From G963665085 sp963665085 (GTDB lineage: Bacteria > Bacteroidota > Bacteroidia > Bacteroidales > JAAAOM01), in the NCBI GenBank assembly GCA_963665085.2, contig CAXXXS010000001.1, positions 124,001 through 188,000 of the forward strand: a stretch of DNA of 64,000 nt, in the 5' to 3' direction. The notes under the pieces were generated by a model, which saw only the letters and a program-made list of their open reading frames with translations, was not told where the DNA came from and made no database searches. Shown in pieces: positions 8,137-17,958 of the stretch (its first letter is position 1; each line of letters opens with the position of its first letter). The translations under genes were made by a program, and so were the position numbers.

Positions 8137-10592
8137 TGAATCCATATACTTTAGGTGACATAAATAAAATAGTATCCGGAAAATTATTTGGCAACCCAAC
8201 TGTCCGAATCCAATCTCTCTCCCTAGACAGCCGAACTGCTGTCCCCTCAAGTTCCATTCTATTTTTTTGCATCCGGGGATTACGGCATGATGGGCATATT
8301 TACGTTGAAGAATTATATAATAAAGGAATCAAAAATTTTGTATTTGAGTACATTCCCCAAGGAATAAATCTTGACGATATCAACTACTTACTTGTTGATG
8401 GTTCAATTAATTCACTACAAAAATTAGCCTCATATCATCGGCAACAATTTAAAGGGAAAATAATTGGTATAACAGGAAGTAATGGAAAAACCATTATAAA
8501 AGAATGGTTATGGCAATGTTTGCGCAAAAATTACAATGCAATAAGAAGCCCTAAAAGCTATAATTCACAAATTGGGGTTCCTCTTTCTGCCTGGTTATTA
8601 AATAATGATGCAAAAATTGGAATCTTAGAAGCAGGAATCTCAATTCCCGGGGAGATGGAGAAACTCCAAAAAATAATTAGTCCGGAAATTGGAATTTTCA
8701 CAAATATTGGAGAAGCACACCAGGAAGGATTTTTAGATTTTTCTCAAAAAATAATAGAAAAATCTATCCTGTTTAAAGACTCTCAGGTACTTATTTATTC
8801 GAAAGATCATAAAACAATTTCAGAAATCTTAAAAGAAAAATATCCAAAAAAAACTCATTTAGACTGGTCTTATAATAAGAATGCATGGTTGACTATTAAA
8901 AACATAGAAAAACAAACAGATATAACTCGAATAAAATTTAATTGCAAAACGATTTCCGAAGAAATAGATATTCCTTTTACCGACAAGGCTTCAATTGAAA
9001 ATGCTATCCATGTTTTGGTTGTTCTATTGCATCTTAACATGCACATTGAAGATATTAAAAAGGCAATGATTAACCTGCAACCTGTTGCCATGCGGCTCGA
9101 ATTAAAAAAAGGTATCAACAACTGTACAGTTATAAATGACAGCTACAACAGTGACTTAAATTCACTTGACATCGCACTTGATTTTTTAAACCTCCAGACT
9201 CAACATTCTACAAGGACATTAATTCTTTCAGACATTCTACAAAGCGGTAAAGAAGAAAAGGATTTGTATAAAGAAGTAGCACAAAAAACAAAAGAAAAAA
9301 ACATAACCCAATTCATTGGAATAGGTGATGCTATTTATAAAAATAAAAATTATTTTGATGCAGATTCAGTGTTCTTTAAATCCACACAAGAATTTATTGA
9401 ATATCTTTCCTCTTCTAGTTTCAAAGACGAAGCAATATTATTAAAAGGATCCCGTAATTTTCAATTTGAGAAAATTGCATCACTTCTTGAAGAAAAAACT
9501 CACACCACTATTCTGGAAATTAATTTAAATGCAATAATCCACAACCTAAACTTTTACCGCTCCTTAATCACTCGTGAGACAAAGATTATGGTGATGCTTA
9601 AAGCTTTTTCTTACGGAAGTGGCTCTTATGAAATTGCGAATGTTTTACAGAATCAACGGGTAGATTATGTTGGAGTTGCTATTGCTGACGAAGGTGTAAC
9701 CTTACGAAAAAATGGCATCAACACGCCCATCATAGTAATGAGCCCGAGCATACCGGATTTCGATTCAATGTTAGCTTACCGACTTGAACCTGAAATTCAC
9801 AGTTTTGAACTTTTGGATGCTTTCAAGGAACATTTAACCATCAACCAAACGTTTAATTATCCGATTCATATTAAAATTGATACCGGCATGCACCGTTTGG
9901 GATTTATGCCGGAAGAAATTAACAAATTACTTGATACCATAAAGAACAATAAAAATATCTTAGTAAAATCTGTTTTCTCTCATTTAGCAGCCAGTGATGA
10001 ACCAGAGCAAGATGATTTTACCTATCAACAATTAAAAATATTTGAGGAAACCTGCAAAAAATTAAGTTCTAACCTCAACAATAAATTCATCAGGCATATT
10101 TTAAACACAAATGGCATAGAACGTTTTCCTCTATATCAATTTGAAATGGTACGACTTGGCATTGGACTCTATGGAGTAAGCAATAAATTTCAAAACAAAG
10201 TTGAAAATGTTAGTACCTTTAAAAGTAAAATTGTACAGATAAAAAATATTATGCCGGGTGAAACAATTGGTTATGGCAGAAAAGGTAAAGCAATAAAAAT
10301 GACGAAGATTGCTACAATCCCTATTGGTTATGCTGATGGACTAGACAGAAAATTAAGTAATGGAAACTGGCATTTCCTTGTAAATGGGAAATATGCGCCA
10401 ACAATTGGCAATATCTGTATGGATTTATGTATGATTGACATTACTGGCATTGAAGCAAATTTTCATGACGAAGTTATTGTATTTGGTCGAGATCCTGGAA
10501 TAGTTAATTTAGCTGAGAAATTGGGCACAATAACCTATGAGGTACTCACCAAAGTATCTCAGCGTGTTAAACGGGTTTATATTCATGAATAA
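8136..10592 (+). CDS. murF-alr: Fused UDP-MurNAc-tripeptide:D-Ala-D-Ala ligase and alanine racemase
   Basis: Two consecutive activities of peptidoglycan precursor synthesis in one chain. Residues about 1-450 are MurF: the ATP loop GITGSNGKT (111-119), SYNSQIGVP and INDSYNSD motifs add D-Ala-D-Ala to the UDP-MurNAc-tripeptide. Residues about 455-818 are a fold-III alanine racemase: VMLKAFSYGSGS carries the PLP lysine (about K489), IKIDTGMHRLGF follows, and GETIGYGRKG carries the second catalytic base tyrosine (about Y712). The fusion is an established Bacteroidota arrangement. All catalytic residues appear intact. With ddl at 21.3 kb the window encodes the complete L-Ala to MurF-product branch. 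Confidence 0.96.
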   Translation: MNPYTLGDINKIVSGKLFGNPTVRIQSLSLDSRTAVPSSSILFFCIRGLRHDGHIYVEELYNKGIKNFVFEYIPQGINLDDINYLLVDGSINSLQKLASYHRQQFKGKIIGITGSNGKTIIKEWLWQCLRKNYNAIRSPKSYNSQIGVPLSAWLLNNDAKIGILEAGISIPGEMEKLQKIISPEIGIFTNIGEAHQEGFLDFSQKIIEKSILFKDSQVLIYSKDHKTISEILKEKYPKKTHLDWSYNKNAWLTIKNIEKQTDITRIKFNCKTISEEIDIPFTDKASIENAIHVLVVLLHLNMHIEDIKKAMINLQPVAMRLELKKGINNCTVINDSYNSDLNSLDIALDFLNLQTQHSTRTLILSDILQSGKEEKDLYKEVAQKTKEKNITQFIGIGDAIYKNKNYFDADSVFFKSTQEFIEYLSSSSFKDEAILLKGSRNFQFEKIASLLEEKTHTTILEINLNAIIHNLNFYRSLITRETKIMVMLKAFSYGSGSYEIANVLQNQRVDYVGVAIADEGVTLRKNGINTPIIVMSPSIPDFDSMLAYRLEPEIHSFELLDAFKEHLTINQTFNYPIHIKIDTGMHRLGFMPEEINKLLDTIKNNKNILVKSVFSHLAASDEPEQDDFTYQQLKIFEETCKKLSSNLNNKFIRHILNTNGIERFPLYQFEMVRLGIGLYGVSNKFQNKVENVSTFKSKIVQIKNIMPGETIGYGRKGKAIKMTKIATIPIGYADGLDRKLSNGNWHFLVNGKYAPTIGNICMDLCMIDITGIEANFHDEVIVFGRDPGIVNLAEKLGTITYEVLTKVSQRVKRVYIHE

Positions 10593-12195
10593 AAAGTTTA
10601 ATATTTTCCGTCTTATCAGCTCAAATCACGACTGGATATATTTTGGCGGCTTATGTCTTCTTGCTTTTTCGCTATCTGTATCTCCCTTTGCATTGAGTGT
10701 ATCTCAATTTACAATTGCAGGAAATTGGTTGGTAGAGCAAAAATTTAAACAAAAATTCTCTTTGTTAAAATCTCAACCAGCGCTTTTATTATTTCTTTCT
10801 GTATTCTTAATCCATGTAATTGGCATGTTTTATTCTACAAATTGGGGTTATGGTTTACATGACCTTAAAATAAAACTCCCTCTTTTAGGAATACCAATCG
10901 TAATTGCAACGTCAGAAAAACTTTCTCCCCAAAAAATAAAAATAATTCTACTATTTTATATCCTTGGTGTTTTTGCCGGAACTCTTATTAGTTATGGTGC
11001 ATACCTGGGATTTTTTGGATTTGAATACGTTGATGTCCGGGAGATATCGTTTATTATTTCTCACATCCGGTTTGCTTTATACATTGTCTTAGCAGTTGCT
11101 ATCCTGCTTTTTTCCTTTTCTCAACTAGAAAATATAAAACTTAAAGTTGCAGCTGTAACACTCATCCTTTGGCTACATTTCTTTTTAATTGTTTTACAGG
11201 CATATACAGGCGTAATCCTTATAATTGCAGTTGATGTAGTATTTGTTATTCACTATTTAACAACAAAAACCCAAAGAACATTAGGTTTTATTATCAGCAT
11301 TGTTTTTTTATTGAGTGTTGGCAGCTTCATTTTCTACAATATTAATGAAATAGTAAAAATACTTGCTGTTAAAGATGAAATGCCTGCCAACAGAAAAGCC
11401 CAAACGAAATATGGAAATTCGTATACCTTTTACGATCCGGAACCTATCACCGAAAATGGATACCATATTTACTGGTATGTATCACGAGAAGAACTTGATA
11501 CAGCTTGGACAAAAAGAAGTGACCTTCCCTTATTTTATAAACAAGGAAACAAACAAGATGTTTTTTATACGCTTATTAGATATTTATCTTCAAAAGGTTT
11601 AAAAAAAGACTCTGAAGGACTACAACAATTAAGTGATAATGATATTAAAAACATTGAAAATGGCATTGCTAATTATTTGTATGTTGAATTTAATCCTGTA
11701 AAAAAAAGGACCCTTCAAATCCTCTGGGAAATCAATAATTATTTTAAAGGAGGAAATCCAACAAACCATTCTGTATCGCAAAGAATCGAGTACGCAAAAG
11801 CAGGATATACTATTTTCAAAAATAATTTTTGGTTTGGGGTTGGCACTGGTGATGTGTTAGATGCATTTGCTGATTATTATGCAAAATCAAATACCCGTCT
11901 GTCTAAGGAAAAACAATTTAGGACCCACAATCAATATTTGACTTTCTACCTGACATTTGGAATATTTATTGGCACCTACATTTTATTTGCATTTTTCTAC
12001 CCTATTTTCCTAAAAAGAAAAGAAATTGGCCTGATAGTTGCCATCTTCCTTCTCATTGTTTTTTTGTCAATGTTATCTGAAGATACTTTAGAGACACAAG
12101 CCGGGGTAACATTTTTTAGTTACTTTTACAGCTTGTTTTTATTTGGCAGAAAGAAAAAAAATAAAATTAATTATCTGAATGAAAGAGTTTTATAG
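10585..12195 (+). CDS. O-antigen ligase / polymerase-like membrane protein
   Basis: Polytopic inner-membrane protein with about ten hydrophobic segments: a block at residues 15-260, a large hydrophilic periplasmic region around 260-430, and a final pair after it. The Wzy_C-type motif RTHNQYLTFYLTFGIF lies near residue 445, which supports the O-antigen ligase/polymerase superfamily (transfer of lipid-linked glycan to lipid A-core, or polymerisation). The start was set at MNKKFNIF, overlapping the murF-alr stop by 8 nt, instead of the open-frame start 48 nt earlier inside that gene. The long Tyr/Lys-rich periplasmic loop is larger than in enterobacterial WaaL. Confidence 0.82.
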   Translation: MNKKFNIFRLISSNHDWIYFGGLCLLAFSLSVSPFALSVSQFTIAGNWLVEQKFKQKFSLLKSQPALLLFLSVFLIHVIGMFYSTNWGYGLHDLKIKLPLLGIPIVIATSEKLSPQKIKIILLFYILGVFAGTLISYGAYLGFFGFEYVDVREISFIISHIRFALYIVLAVAILLFSFSQLENIKLKVAAVTLILWLHFFLIVLQAYTGVILIIAVDVVFVIHYLTTKTQRTLGFIISIVFLLSVGSFIFYNINEIVKILAVKDEMPANRKAQTKYGNSYTFYDPEPITENGYHIYWYVSREELDTAWTKRSDLPLFYKQGNKQDVFYTLIRYLSSKGLKKDSEGLQQLSDNDIKNIENGIANYLYVEFNPVKKRTLQILWEINNYFKGGNPTNHSVSQRIEYAKAGYTIFKNNFWFGVGTGDVLDAFADYYAKSNTRLSKEKQFRTHNQYLTFYLTFGIFIGTYILFAFFYPIFLKRKEIGLIVAIFLLIVFLSMLSEDTLETQAGVTFFSYFYSLFLFGRKKKNKINYLNERVL

Positions 12196-14011
12196 ATTTT
12201 TAAAATACGCAAAACCATATAAATTTAATCTATCCCTTGTAATAATTTTCAATATTATTTCTGCCTTCTTCTCAATTTTTCAAATGGGTATGTTGATTCC
12301 TTTTTTAGGGATAATATTTGAACAAACCGATTTAGTTGTGGAGAAGCCACCATTTGAATTGAGTGCAGAATATTTTAAAGATAGTTTCTACCATTTTCTG
12401 TCAAAATTTGTAATTGATGGAGGAGGCGGTACCGAGGGTAAACTAAAAGCAGTACTTATTATTTGTTTTATTATTGCTGCAGCTTCATTGGTGAAAAATG
12501 CGACACGATTTATTGCCAGGTATTTTCTTGCCGGGGTAAGATTAAATATTGACAGGGACATTAGGAACAAGATTTACAACAAAATTCTTGGCTTGCATTT
12601 AGGTTTTTTCAGTGAAGCTAAAAAAGGCGACGTTATGTCACGTGTATCAAATGATGTTGGTGAGATTCAGCGTTCCATTCTTCAATCATTAATAATGCTT
12701 ATCCAAGAACCTATTATCATAATATTTACCTTGGTTGTTCTTTTTGCAATGAGTGTAAAGCTGACTTTATTATTGATGCTTTTATTGCCAATTTCAGGGC
12801 TCTTGATAGGTAGAATGGGCAAAAAGTTAAGATCTGCGTCCAAAAAGGGACAAGGTCAAATGGGTCTTTTATTATCAAATATTGAGGAAACACTATCAGG
12901 TTTGAGAATAATAAAAACCTTTAATGCCGAAAAAAGTAGTTATTCCAGATTTCTGGATACAAACAACAAGTATACCCACCTAATGACTAAAGTTGCCAGA
13001 AGAAGAGATTTAGCTGCACCGTTAAGTGAATTTTTAGGAACGCTGGTTGTTGTTGTTATTGTGATGTATGGAAGTATCCTGATATTTGGAGGTGAAAGTT
13101 CCTTAACCCCAGATATTTTTATTGGATATGTTGGATTGTTTTACAGCATTATTGCCCCGGCAAAAAATCTTTCTACAGTTAGTTATGACATTAAAAAAGG
13201 ATTAGCCTCTATTGACAGGGTAAATGAAATTTTACAGATTGAAAATGAAATTGTTAATAAATCGGACGCCATTCATGTAAAAGAGTTTAATACTAGCATA
13301 CAGTACCAAAGTGTTAATTTTAAATACAAGGAATTATATGTACTAAAAGACATAAACTTAAATCTGGAACGAGGTAAAACTATTGCCCTGGTTGGTGAAT
13401 CGGGCTCCGGAAAATCCACTCTTGCCAATATCCTTCCACGCTTGTACGATGTTATGGAAGGTGAGATATTACTTGATGGCATCAATATTAAAAATTATAA
13501 CATTAAAGATCTAAGAGATTTGATTGGGGTTGTAAACCAGGAACCGATTTTATTTAATGATACAATATACAATAACATAGCTTTTGGAGTTGAAAATGCA
13601 AAAGAGGAAGATGTTATTGAAGCAGCCAAAATTGCAAATGCACACCAATTTATAATGGAAACTGTTGATGGTTACCAAACAAATGTTGGTGACAGAGGAA
13701 ATAAACTTTCGGGAGGCCAGAAACAACGAATTAGTATAGCCCGTGCTATATTAAAAAATCCACCAATACTAATTCTCGATGAAGCAACATCGGCACTCGA
13801 CTCAGAATCAGAAAAGCTTGTTCAGGATGCTTTAATTAAATTAATGAAAAACCGTACTTCCATTGTTATTGCTCATCGTCTTTCAACCATCAAACATGCA
13901 GATGAAATTTTTGTGATGCAAGATGGTAGAATTATAGAAAGTGGCAATCACGAGAAACTGATTGCTATGAACGGTGCTTATCGTAAATTCCACGAATTAC
14001 AAATGTTTTAA
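12179..14011 (+). CDS. MsbA-like ABC exporter (fused permease and ATPase)
   Basis: 610-residue half-transporter of the type IV (exporter) fold, acting as a homodimer in the inner membrane. Residues about 1-330 hold six transmembrane helices; the ATPase domain follows with Walker A GESGSGKST (about 405-413), the LSGGQ signature (about 510), Walker B ILILDEATSALDS (about 531) and the H-loop VIAHRLSTI. Sitting between an O-antigen ligase and glycosyltransferases, flipping lipid A-core or another lipid-linked glycan is the likely job. Its start overlaps the upstream gene by 17 nt. Confidence 0.93.
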   Translation: MKEFYRFLKYAKPYKFNLSLVIIFNIISAFFSIFQMGMLIPFLGIIFEQTDLVVEKPPFELSAEYFKDSFYHFLSKFVIDGGGGTEGKLKAVLIICFIIAAASLVKNATRFIARYFLAGVRLNIDRDIRNKIYNKILGLHLGFFSEAKKGDVMSRVSNDVGEIQRSILQSLIMLIQEPIIIIFTLVVLFAMSVKLTLLLMLLLPISGLLIGRMGKKLRSASKKGQGQMGLLLSNIEETLSGLRIIKTFNAEKSSYSRFLDTNNKYTHLMTKVARRRDLAAPLSEFLGTLVVVVIVMYGSILIFGGESSLTPDIFIGYVGLFYSIIAPAKNLSTVSYDIKKGLASIDRVNEILQIENEIVNKSDAIHVKEFNTSIQYQSVNFKYKELYVLKDINLNLERGKTIALVGESGSGKSTLANILPRLYDVMEGEILLDGINIKNYNIKDLRDLIGVVNQEPILFNDTIYNNIAFGVENAKEEDVIEAAKIANAHQFIMETVDGYQTNVGDRGNKLSGGQKQRISIARAILKNPPILILDEATSALDSESEKLVQDALIKLMKNRTSIVIAHRLSTIKHADEIFVMQDGRIIESGNHEKLIAMNGAYRKFHELQMF

Positions 14012-14030
14012 TCCCTGAAAATCCTAACTA

Positions 14031-15011
14031 TTGAAAAAAAACAGGTCAATAAAAAAAATCGTTGTCTTTGCCCCTAACAAACCTTTTTTTGGGGCAATGT
14101 TGGTTCAATTACCATTTTACGCAAACCTTATTCAGAATTATCCGGATGCTGAGATAACGATATTTTCTCCAGTTAATCACTCCCAGTTTTTTATAAAATT
14201 AGGATTTGCGCACAAACACAAAATATATAAACGAAAGAAATATTTGAGTAACATTCTGTTGCCTTTGAGGAAACTTAAACCAGATATAGTTATTAATCTA
14301 AGGCGAAAATCAGAGATTTTAGACTTATGTATTTTATTATCAGGAGCAAAAGAACGATATGGTTTTGAGAACTGGACATATAAAAATCCTGTACCCTTTA
14401 ATGTTTACAAATACATCGCCTTAAATTATCTTGAACTGGCTTATTCAATGCCCTTAGAAAAAAAAGTTGGACTGGAAGTAATTAACACCATACAAGATAA
14501 AGCAGTAATTAAGATTGACACCACAAAAAAACACATATGCTTTATGCCTGGAGGTGGCGAGGGAGAATATAAAAGATGGGGCGTAAACAACTTTTGTAAT
14601 CTTGCATTAACACTTCTTAAATCGCATAATGATCTTTTGTTTGTTTTTATTCTTGGCGATCAGGAGAAATCGATGATTGAAACGATAAAAGAAAAGCTTC
14701 CTGAGAAAAATTATTTGATACAATTAAATTCTGATGTCTCTGATATCGTAAAATTAACAAAAAGCAGCGTGGTAACTGTCGCTAACGATTGTGGCCCATC
14801 CCATCTCTCTCAAATGTCAGGAGCTAATTATATAGGGTTGTGGGGCTACAAAGAAGAAGATTCACCTTTTCACAAAATCAGGGAATGGCATTTACCAAGA
14901 GATAACGCATTTATCATTACTGCTTCAGAAGATAAAAAAGATATAAAAACGATATCTCCAGAAACCGTTTCTTTAATTATTGAAGGCAGGTTTCTGGGAA
15001 AGAATAATTAA
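14031..15011 (+). CDS. Glycosyltransferase family 9 (heptosyltransferase-like)
   Basis: GT-B fold enzyme of the ADP-heptose:LPS heptosyltransferase family, adding a core sugar to lipid A on the cytoplasmic side. The N-terminal Rossmann start KIVVFAPNKPFFGAML, the sugar-nucleotide segment CFMPGGGEGEYKRWG (about residue 170) and NDCGPSHLSQMSG (about 250), equivalent to the usual D-x-G-x-x-H-x-A signature, are present. The start is TTG: an in-frame stop lies two codons upstream and the next ATG would remove the first strand of the fold. The true sugar donor cannot be read from sequence. Confidence 0.88.
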   Translation: MKKNRSIKKIVVFAPNKPFFGAMLVQLPFYANLIQNYPDAEITIFSPVNHSQFFIKLGFAHKHKIYKRKKYLSNILLPLRKLKPDIVINLRRKSEILDLCILLSGAKERYGFENWTYKNPVPFNVYKYIALNYLELAYSMPLEKKVGLEVINTIQDKAVIKIDTTKKHICFMPGGGEGEYKRWGVNNFCNLALTLLKSHNDLLFVFILGDQEKSMIETIKEKLPEKNYLIQLNSDVSDIVKLTKSSVVTVANDCGPSHLSQMSGANYIGLWGYKEEDSPFHKIREWHLPRDNAFIITASEDKKDIKTISPETVSLIIEGRFLGKNN

Positions 15012-15087
15012 CCAAACTCATTTAAAAAACACTACTTTATTTAAGTAAAATAATATTTTTGTCCATTCAACGAATAGTAAAAGAATT

Positions 15088-15852
15088 ATGCCACAACTGT
15101 CAGTTGTAATAATCACTTTTAACGAAGAAAAGAATATAAAACGATGCTTAGAATCTGTTCGGCCAATAGCAGATGAAATCGTTGTTGTCGACTCATTTTC
15201 AACAGATAGAACAGAAGAGATTTGTAATGAATATAATGTCAAATTTATCGAGCATAAATTTGATGGGCATATAGAACAGAAAAACTGGGCTGCTGCGCAG
15301 GCAGCGTATGATTATATTCTTTCGTTAGATGCAGACGAAGCATTATCCGAAGAATTATCTAATTCCATAAAAAAAGTTAAAACTACATGGGATTCTGACG
15401 GTTACGAAATGAACCGAATGACTAACTATTGTGGAAAATGGATAAAGCATTGCGGATGGTATCCGGACAAAAAATTACGTCTATGGAATAGGACAAAAGG
15501 AAACTGGGGCGGTGTTAACCCTCACGACAAGTATGAATTACAAAAAGGCTCCACGACAAAACACCTGAAAGGGGATCTTCTTCATTATTCATACTATTCC
15601 ATTTCGGACCATGTTAACCAAATGCAGAAATTTACTGATATCAGTGCAAGAATGAAATATGAAAAAGGAAAAAACATTTCTGTATTCATGATTGTAATTA
15701 GAATCTTTTTCTCCTTCTTCAAGAAATACTTTATCAAACTCGGCATTTTGGATGGATATTATGGATTTGTAATTAGTGTCCTTTTTGTATATACCAATTT
15801 CCTAAAGGATATCAAACTAAGAGAATTAAATAAAAAGGGTTTCCAGGAATGA
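15088..15852 (+). CDS. Glycosyltransferase family 2 (WaaE/KdtX-like)
   Basis: GT-A fold inverting glycosyltransferase. The N terminus LSVVIITFNEEKNIKRCLES and VVVDSFSTDRT bind the nucleotide sugar, and the metal-binding motif is in LSLDADEALS (D81-A-D83). Mid-region residues WYPDKKLRLWNR are typical of the LPS-core glucosyltransferase group. A hydrophobic helix near the C terminus probably ties it to the membrane. Its stop overlaps the next start in ATGA. A TATTTTTG element (TAnnTTTG match) about 30 nt upstream may give it an internal promoter within the envelope operon. Confidence 0.9.
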   Translation: MPQLSVVIITFNEEKNIKRCLESVRPIADEIVVVDSFSTDRTEEICNEYNVKFIEHKFDGHIEQKNWAAAQAAYDYILSLDADEALSEELSNSIKKVKTTWDSDGYEMNRMTNYCGKWIKHCGWYPDKKLRLWNRTKGNWGGVNPHDKYELQKGSTTKHLKGDLLHYSYYSISDHVNQMQKFTDISARMKYEKGKNISVFMIVIRIFFSFFKKYFIKLGILDGYYGFVISVLFVYTNFLKDIKLRELNKKGFQE

Positions 15853-16934
15853 AAATCTGTTTTTTCAATACAAACATAGCCTGGGGAGGTGGAGAACGCT
15901 GGCATTTTGATATGGCCAAAAGCCTATATGATAAAAATTATAATATTTCAATCGTTTCTCACCCGAAAGGAAGTTTAAATAAGTTAGTAGAGAATGAATC
16001 TTTCACTCAATACTCCATTAAACTTCACAACCTTAGTTTTTTAAATCCTTTTAAAATTCTTAGGATCTTTCTTTTATTAAAAAAAATAAATCCTGACATA
16101 CTTATCCTCAACCTACCGCGTGACGCAAAGGCTGCCGGATTAGCCGCAAAATTTGCAGGAATAAAAAATATAATCTATCGAAGAGGTAGTGCTATCCCTA
16201 TAAAAAACAAACCCATCAACAGGTTTATTTTTAAAAAACTTATTACTGGAATTATAGCAAATTCTGAAGAGACAAAAAGAACAATCGTAAAGCATAATCC
16301 AAACTTGTTCGACATAGAAAAAATCTGTGTTATTTATAATGGTATTGATATTTCCTCCTTTGAAAATCTTCCTAAAAAAGAAAACACCGAAAAATTAGTC
16401 ATTGGAAATCTTGGCCGCATGGTTGAACAAAAAGGCCAATATTATTTAATTGAATTAGCTGAAAATCTTAAAGAAAGAGAGATTGATTTCAAAATTCTAA
16501 TTGGCGGCGATGGTCATCTGGAGGAAAAATTAAAATCAATGGCTAAAGAAAAGCAGGTAGAGAAATTTATTGAATTCAAAGGCTTTATTAAAGAGACACC
16601 CGGTTTTATGAATGAACTGGATGTTTTTGTACTTCCATCATTATGGGAAGGGTTCGGTTATGTACTTACTGAAGCCATGGCAACGAAACTACCTGTTATT
16701 GCTTTTAATGTTAGCAGCAATCCAGAATTAATAAAAAACAACGAAAATGGTTTTCTCGTTGAAACAGGAAATATTCCAGAACTAACCAATACGATTTTAT
16801 CCCTTTATAACGACAAAAAATTACAAGCAAAACTTGGTGAGAACGGATACCAAAAAGTAAAAGAAAAGTTCACGAAAGAAAAAACAGTCTTTAACCTCGA
16901 GAAATACTTTAAAGAATTATGCCCTGGCTGCTGA
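15849..16934 (+). CDS. Glycosyltransferase family 4
   Basis: GT-B fold retaining glycosyltransferase. The N-terminal glycine-rich acceptor loop (NIAWGGGERW), the NGIDISSF donor-domain entry, and the E-x7-E element in EGFGYVLTEAM (about residues 262-275) are the family marks. Length (361 aa) is normal. It is the last gene of the rightward envelope operon and is translationally coupled to the GT2 gene. Its final 18 nt overlap the end of the convergent sulfotransferase gene. Confidence 0.92.
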   Translation: MKICFFNTNIAWGGGERWHFDMAKSLYDKNYNISIVSHPKGSLNKLVENESFTQYSIKLHNLSFLNPFKILRIFLLLKKINPDILILNLPRDAKAAGLAAKFAGIKNIIYRRGSAIPIKNKPINRFIFKKLITGIIANSEETKRTIVKHNPNLFDIEKICVIYNGIDISSFENLPKKENTEKLVIGNLGRMVEQKGQYYLIELAENLKEREIDFKILIGGDGHLEEKLKSMAKEKQVEKFIEFKGFIKETPGFMNELDVFVLPSLWEGFGYVLTEAMATKLPVIAFNVSSNPELIKNNENGFLVETGNIPELTNTILSLYNDKKLQAKLGENGYQKVKEKFTKEKTVFNLEKYFKELCPGC

Positions 16935-17813
16935 GCCAATATCCTCGGAAGTCCTCCTAATGTCTAATTGACGTTCAATTTTTTTACCATATGCATACTC
17001 ATAACACTTTTCCCAATCATCATGGTAAAAATTCTTAATTCTTTTCAGCTCCTCGCTTGGGATTAATTTATCAGAAGGTACTAAAGCATTTGGAATTAAC
17101 TTTGCAATGGCAGCAGTAAGATGTAAAAAAAAGGCATGCGATTTCTTATGAAACTTTCGTATAAATCCTTTTTTAAATAAATTACTATTGTGTTTAACAA
17201 TCTTATTAAAGCCCCTGACAATATAAAGTTGTTTATCATCATAGGCTTTTTTTACCGTTGCCAATTTGATATCTTCTTTTTCGTACGAAGCATTTAAATA
17301 ATTACTGATTCGGTCAAAAACCATGTATGGCTTATTTTTGAGCTCATCCTGAAAAATAATTAAAGGAGGATTTTTAAAATATTTCTCAATTAATTTTATA
17401 TAATTCATGAAATACAAGTCCTCTTCTTTCCAGAGGCAATCTTTCTTATCAAGGCTAAAAAATTCTTCAAATTTTTTGTATCCACTTTTTCTTATATCAT
17501 ACTTATATTTTGATGAAATCCATTTGTCGTGCCTTCGAAAGGAAATAATAATTTTTGCTTCAGGATATTTCGCAGAGAAATCCAGAAGAACTTTTTCCAT
17601 TCCTCTGTCATATTCGCACGAAAATAAAAAACTATCACTTTGCGTTTCTTTAATAATCCGCTCATGATATTTAAAGTGATGCTTCTTTGTAAAATGAATC
17701 CCTTTTAAATGTGGAAAAAATTTTCTTTGTAAAAATGTTGTCGCAGTTTTCGGAAGACCTACATGAAAATAAATATCCGGTACCCCTTTACTCCCCTCAT
17801 CCAGTAATGTCAT
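16917..17813 (-). CDS. PAPS-dependent sulfotransferase-like protein
   Basis: Member of the P-loop sulfotransferase superfamily, which moves sulfate from PAPS to a hydroxyl or amino group, usually on a glycan. The 5'-phosphosulfate loop is FHVGLPKTATTFLQ (residues 16-29) and the 3'-phosphate-binding strand/helix is IIISFRRHDKWISSKYKY (88-105), with the expected Arg and Ser. Length is 298 aa. Next to LPS-type glycosyltransferases, it probably sulfates a surface polysaccharide or glycolipid; the acceptor is unknown. No PAPS-synthesis gene is in the window. It ends inside the convergent GT4 gene. Confidence 0.83.
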   Translation of the reverse strand: MTLLDEGSKGVPDIYFHVGLPKTATTFLQRKFFPHLKGIHFTKKHHFKYHERIIKETQSDSFLFSCEYDRGMEKVLLDFSAKYPEAKIIISFRRHDKWISSKYKYDIRKSGYKKFEEFFSLDKKDCLWKEEDLYFMNYIKLIEKYFKNPPLIIFQDELKNKPYMVFDRISNYLNASYEKEDIKLATVKKAYDDKQLYIVRGFNKIVKHNSNLFKKGFIRKFHKKSHAFFLHLTAAIAKLIPNALVPSDKLIPSEELKRIKNFYHDDWEKCYEYAYGKKIERQLDIRRTSEDIGSAARA

Positions 17814-17958
17814 AACTGTATATTACATTTAATAAATTCAGTAACGTCTGAAAAATACCTGTGTTTGATAAAGTAATATAGTATAGGTACAGTTTTGAAC
17901 CTCAATAATAAAGATAATTTATTAATCTCAAAAATAATTTGTATTAAATAAATATAAA

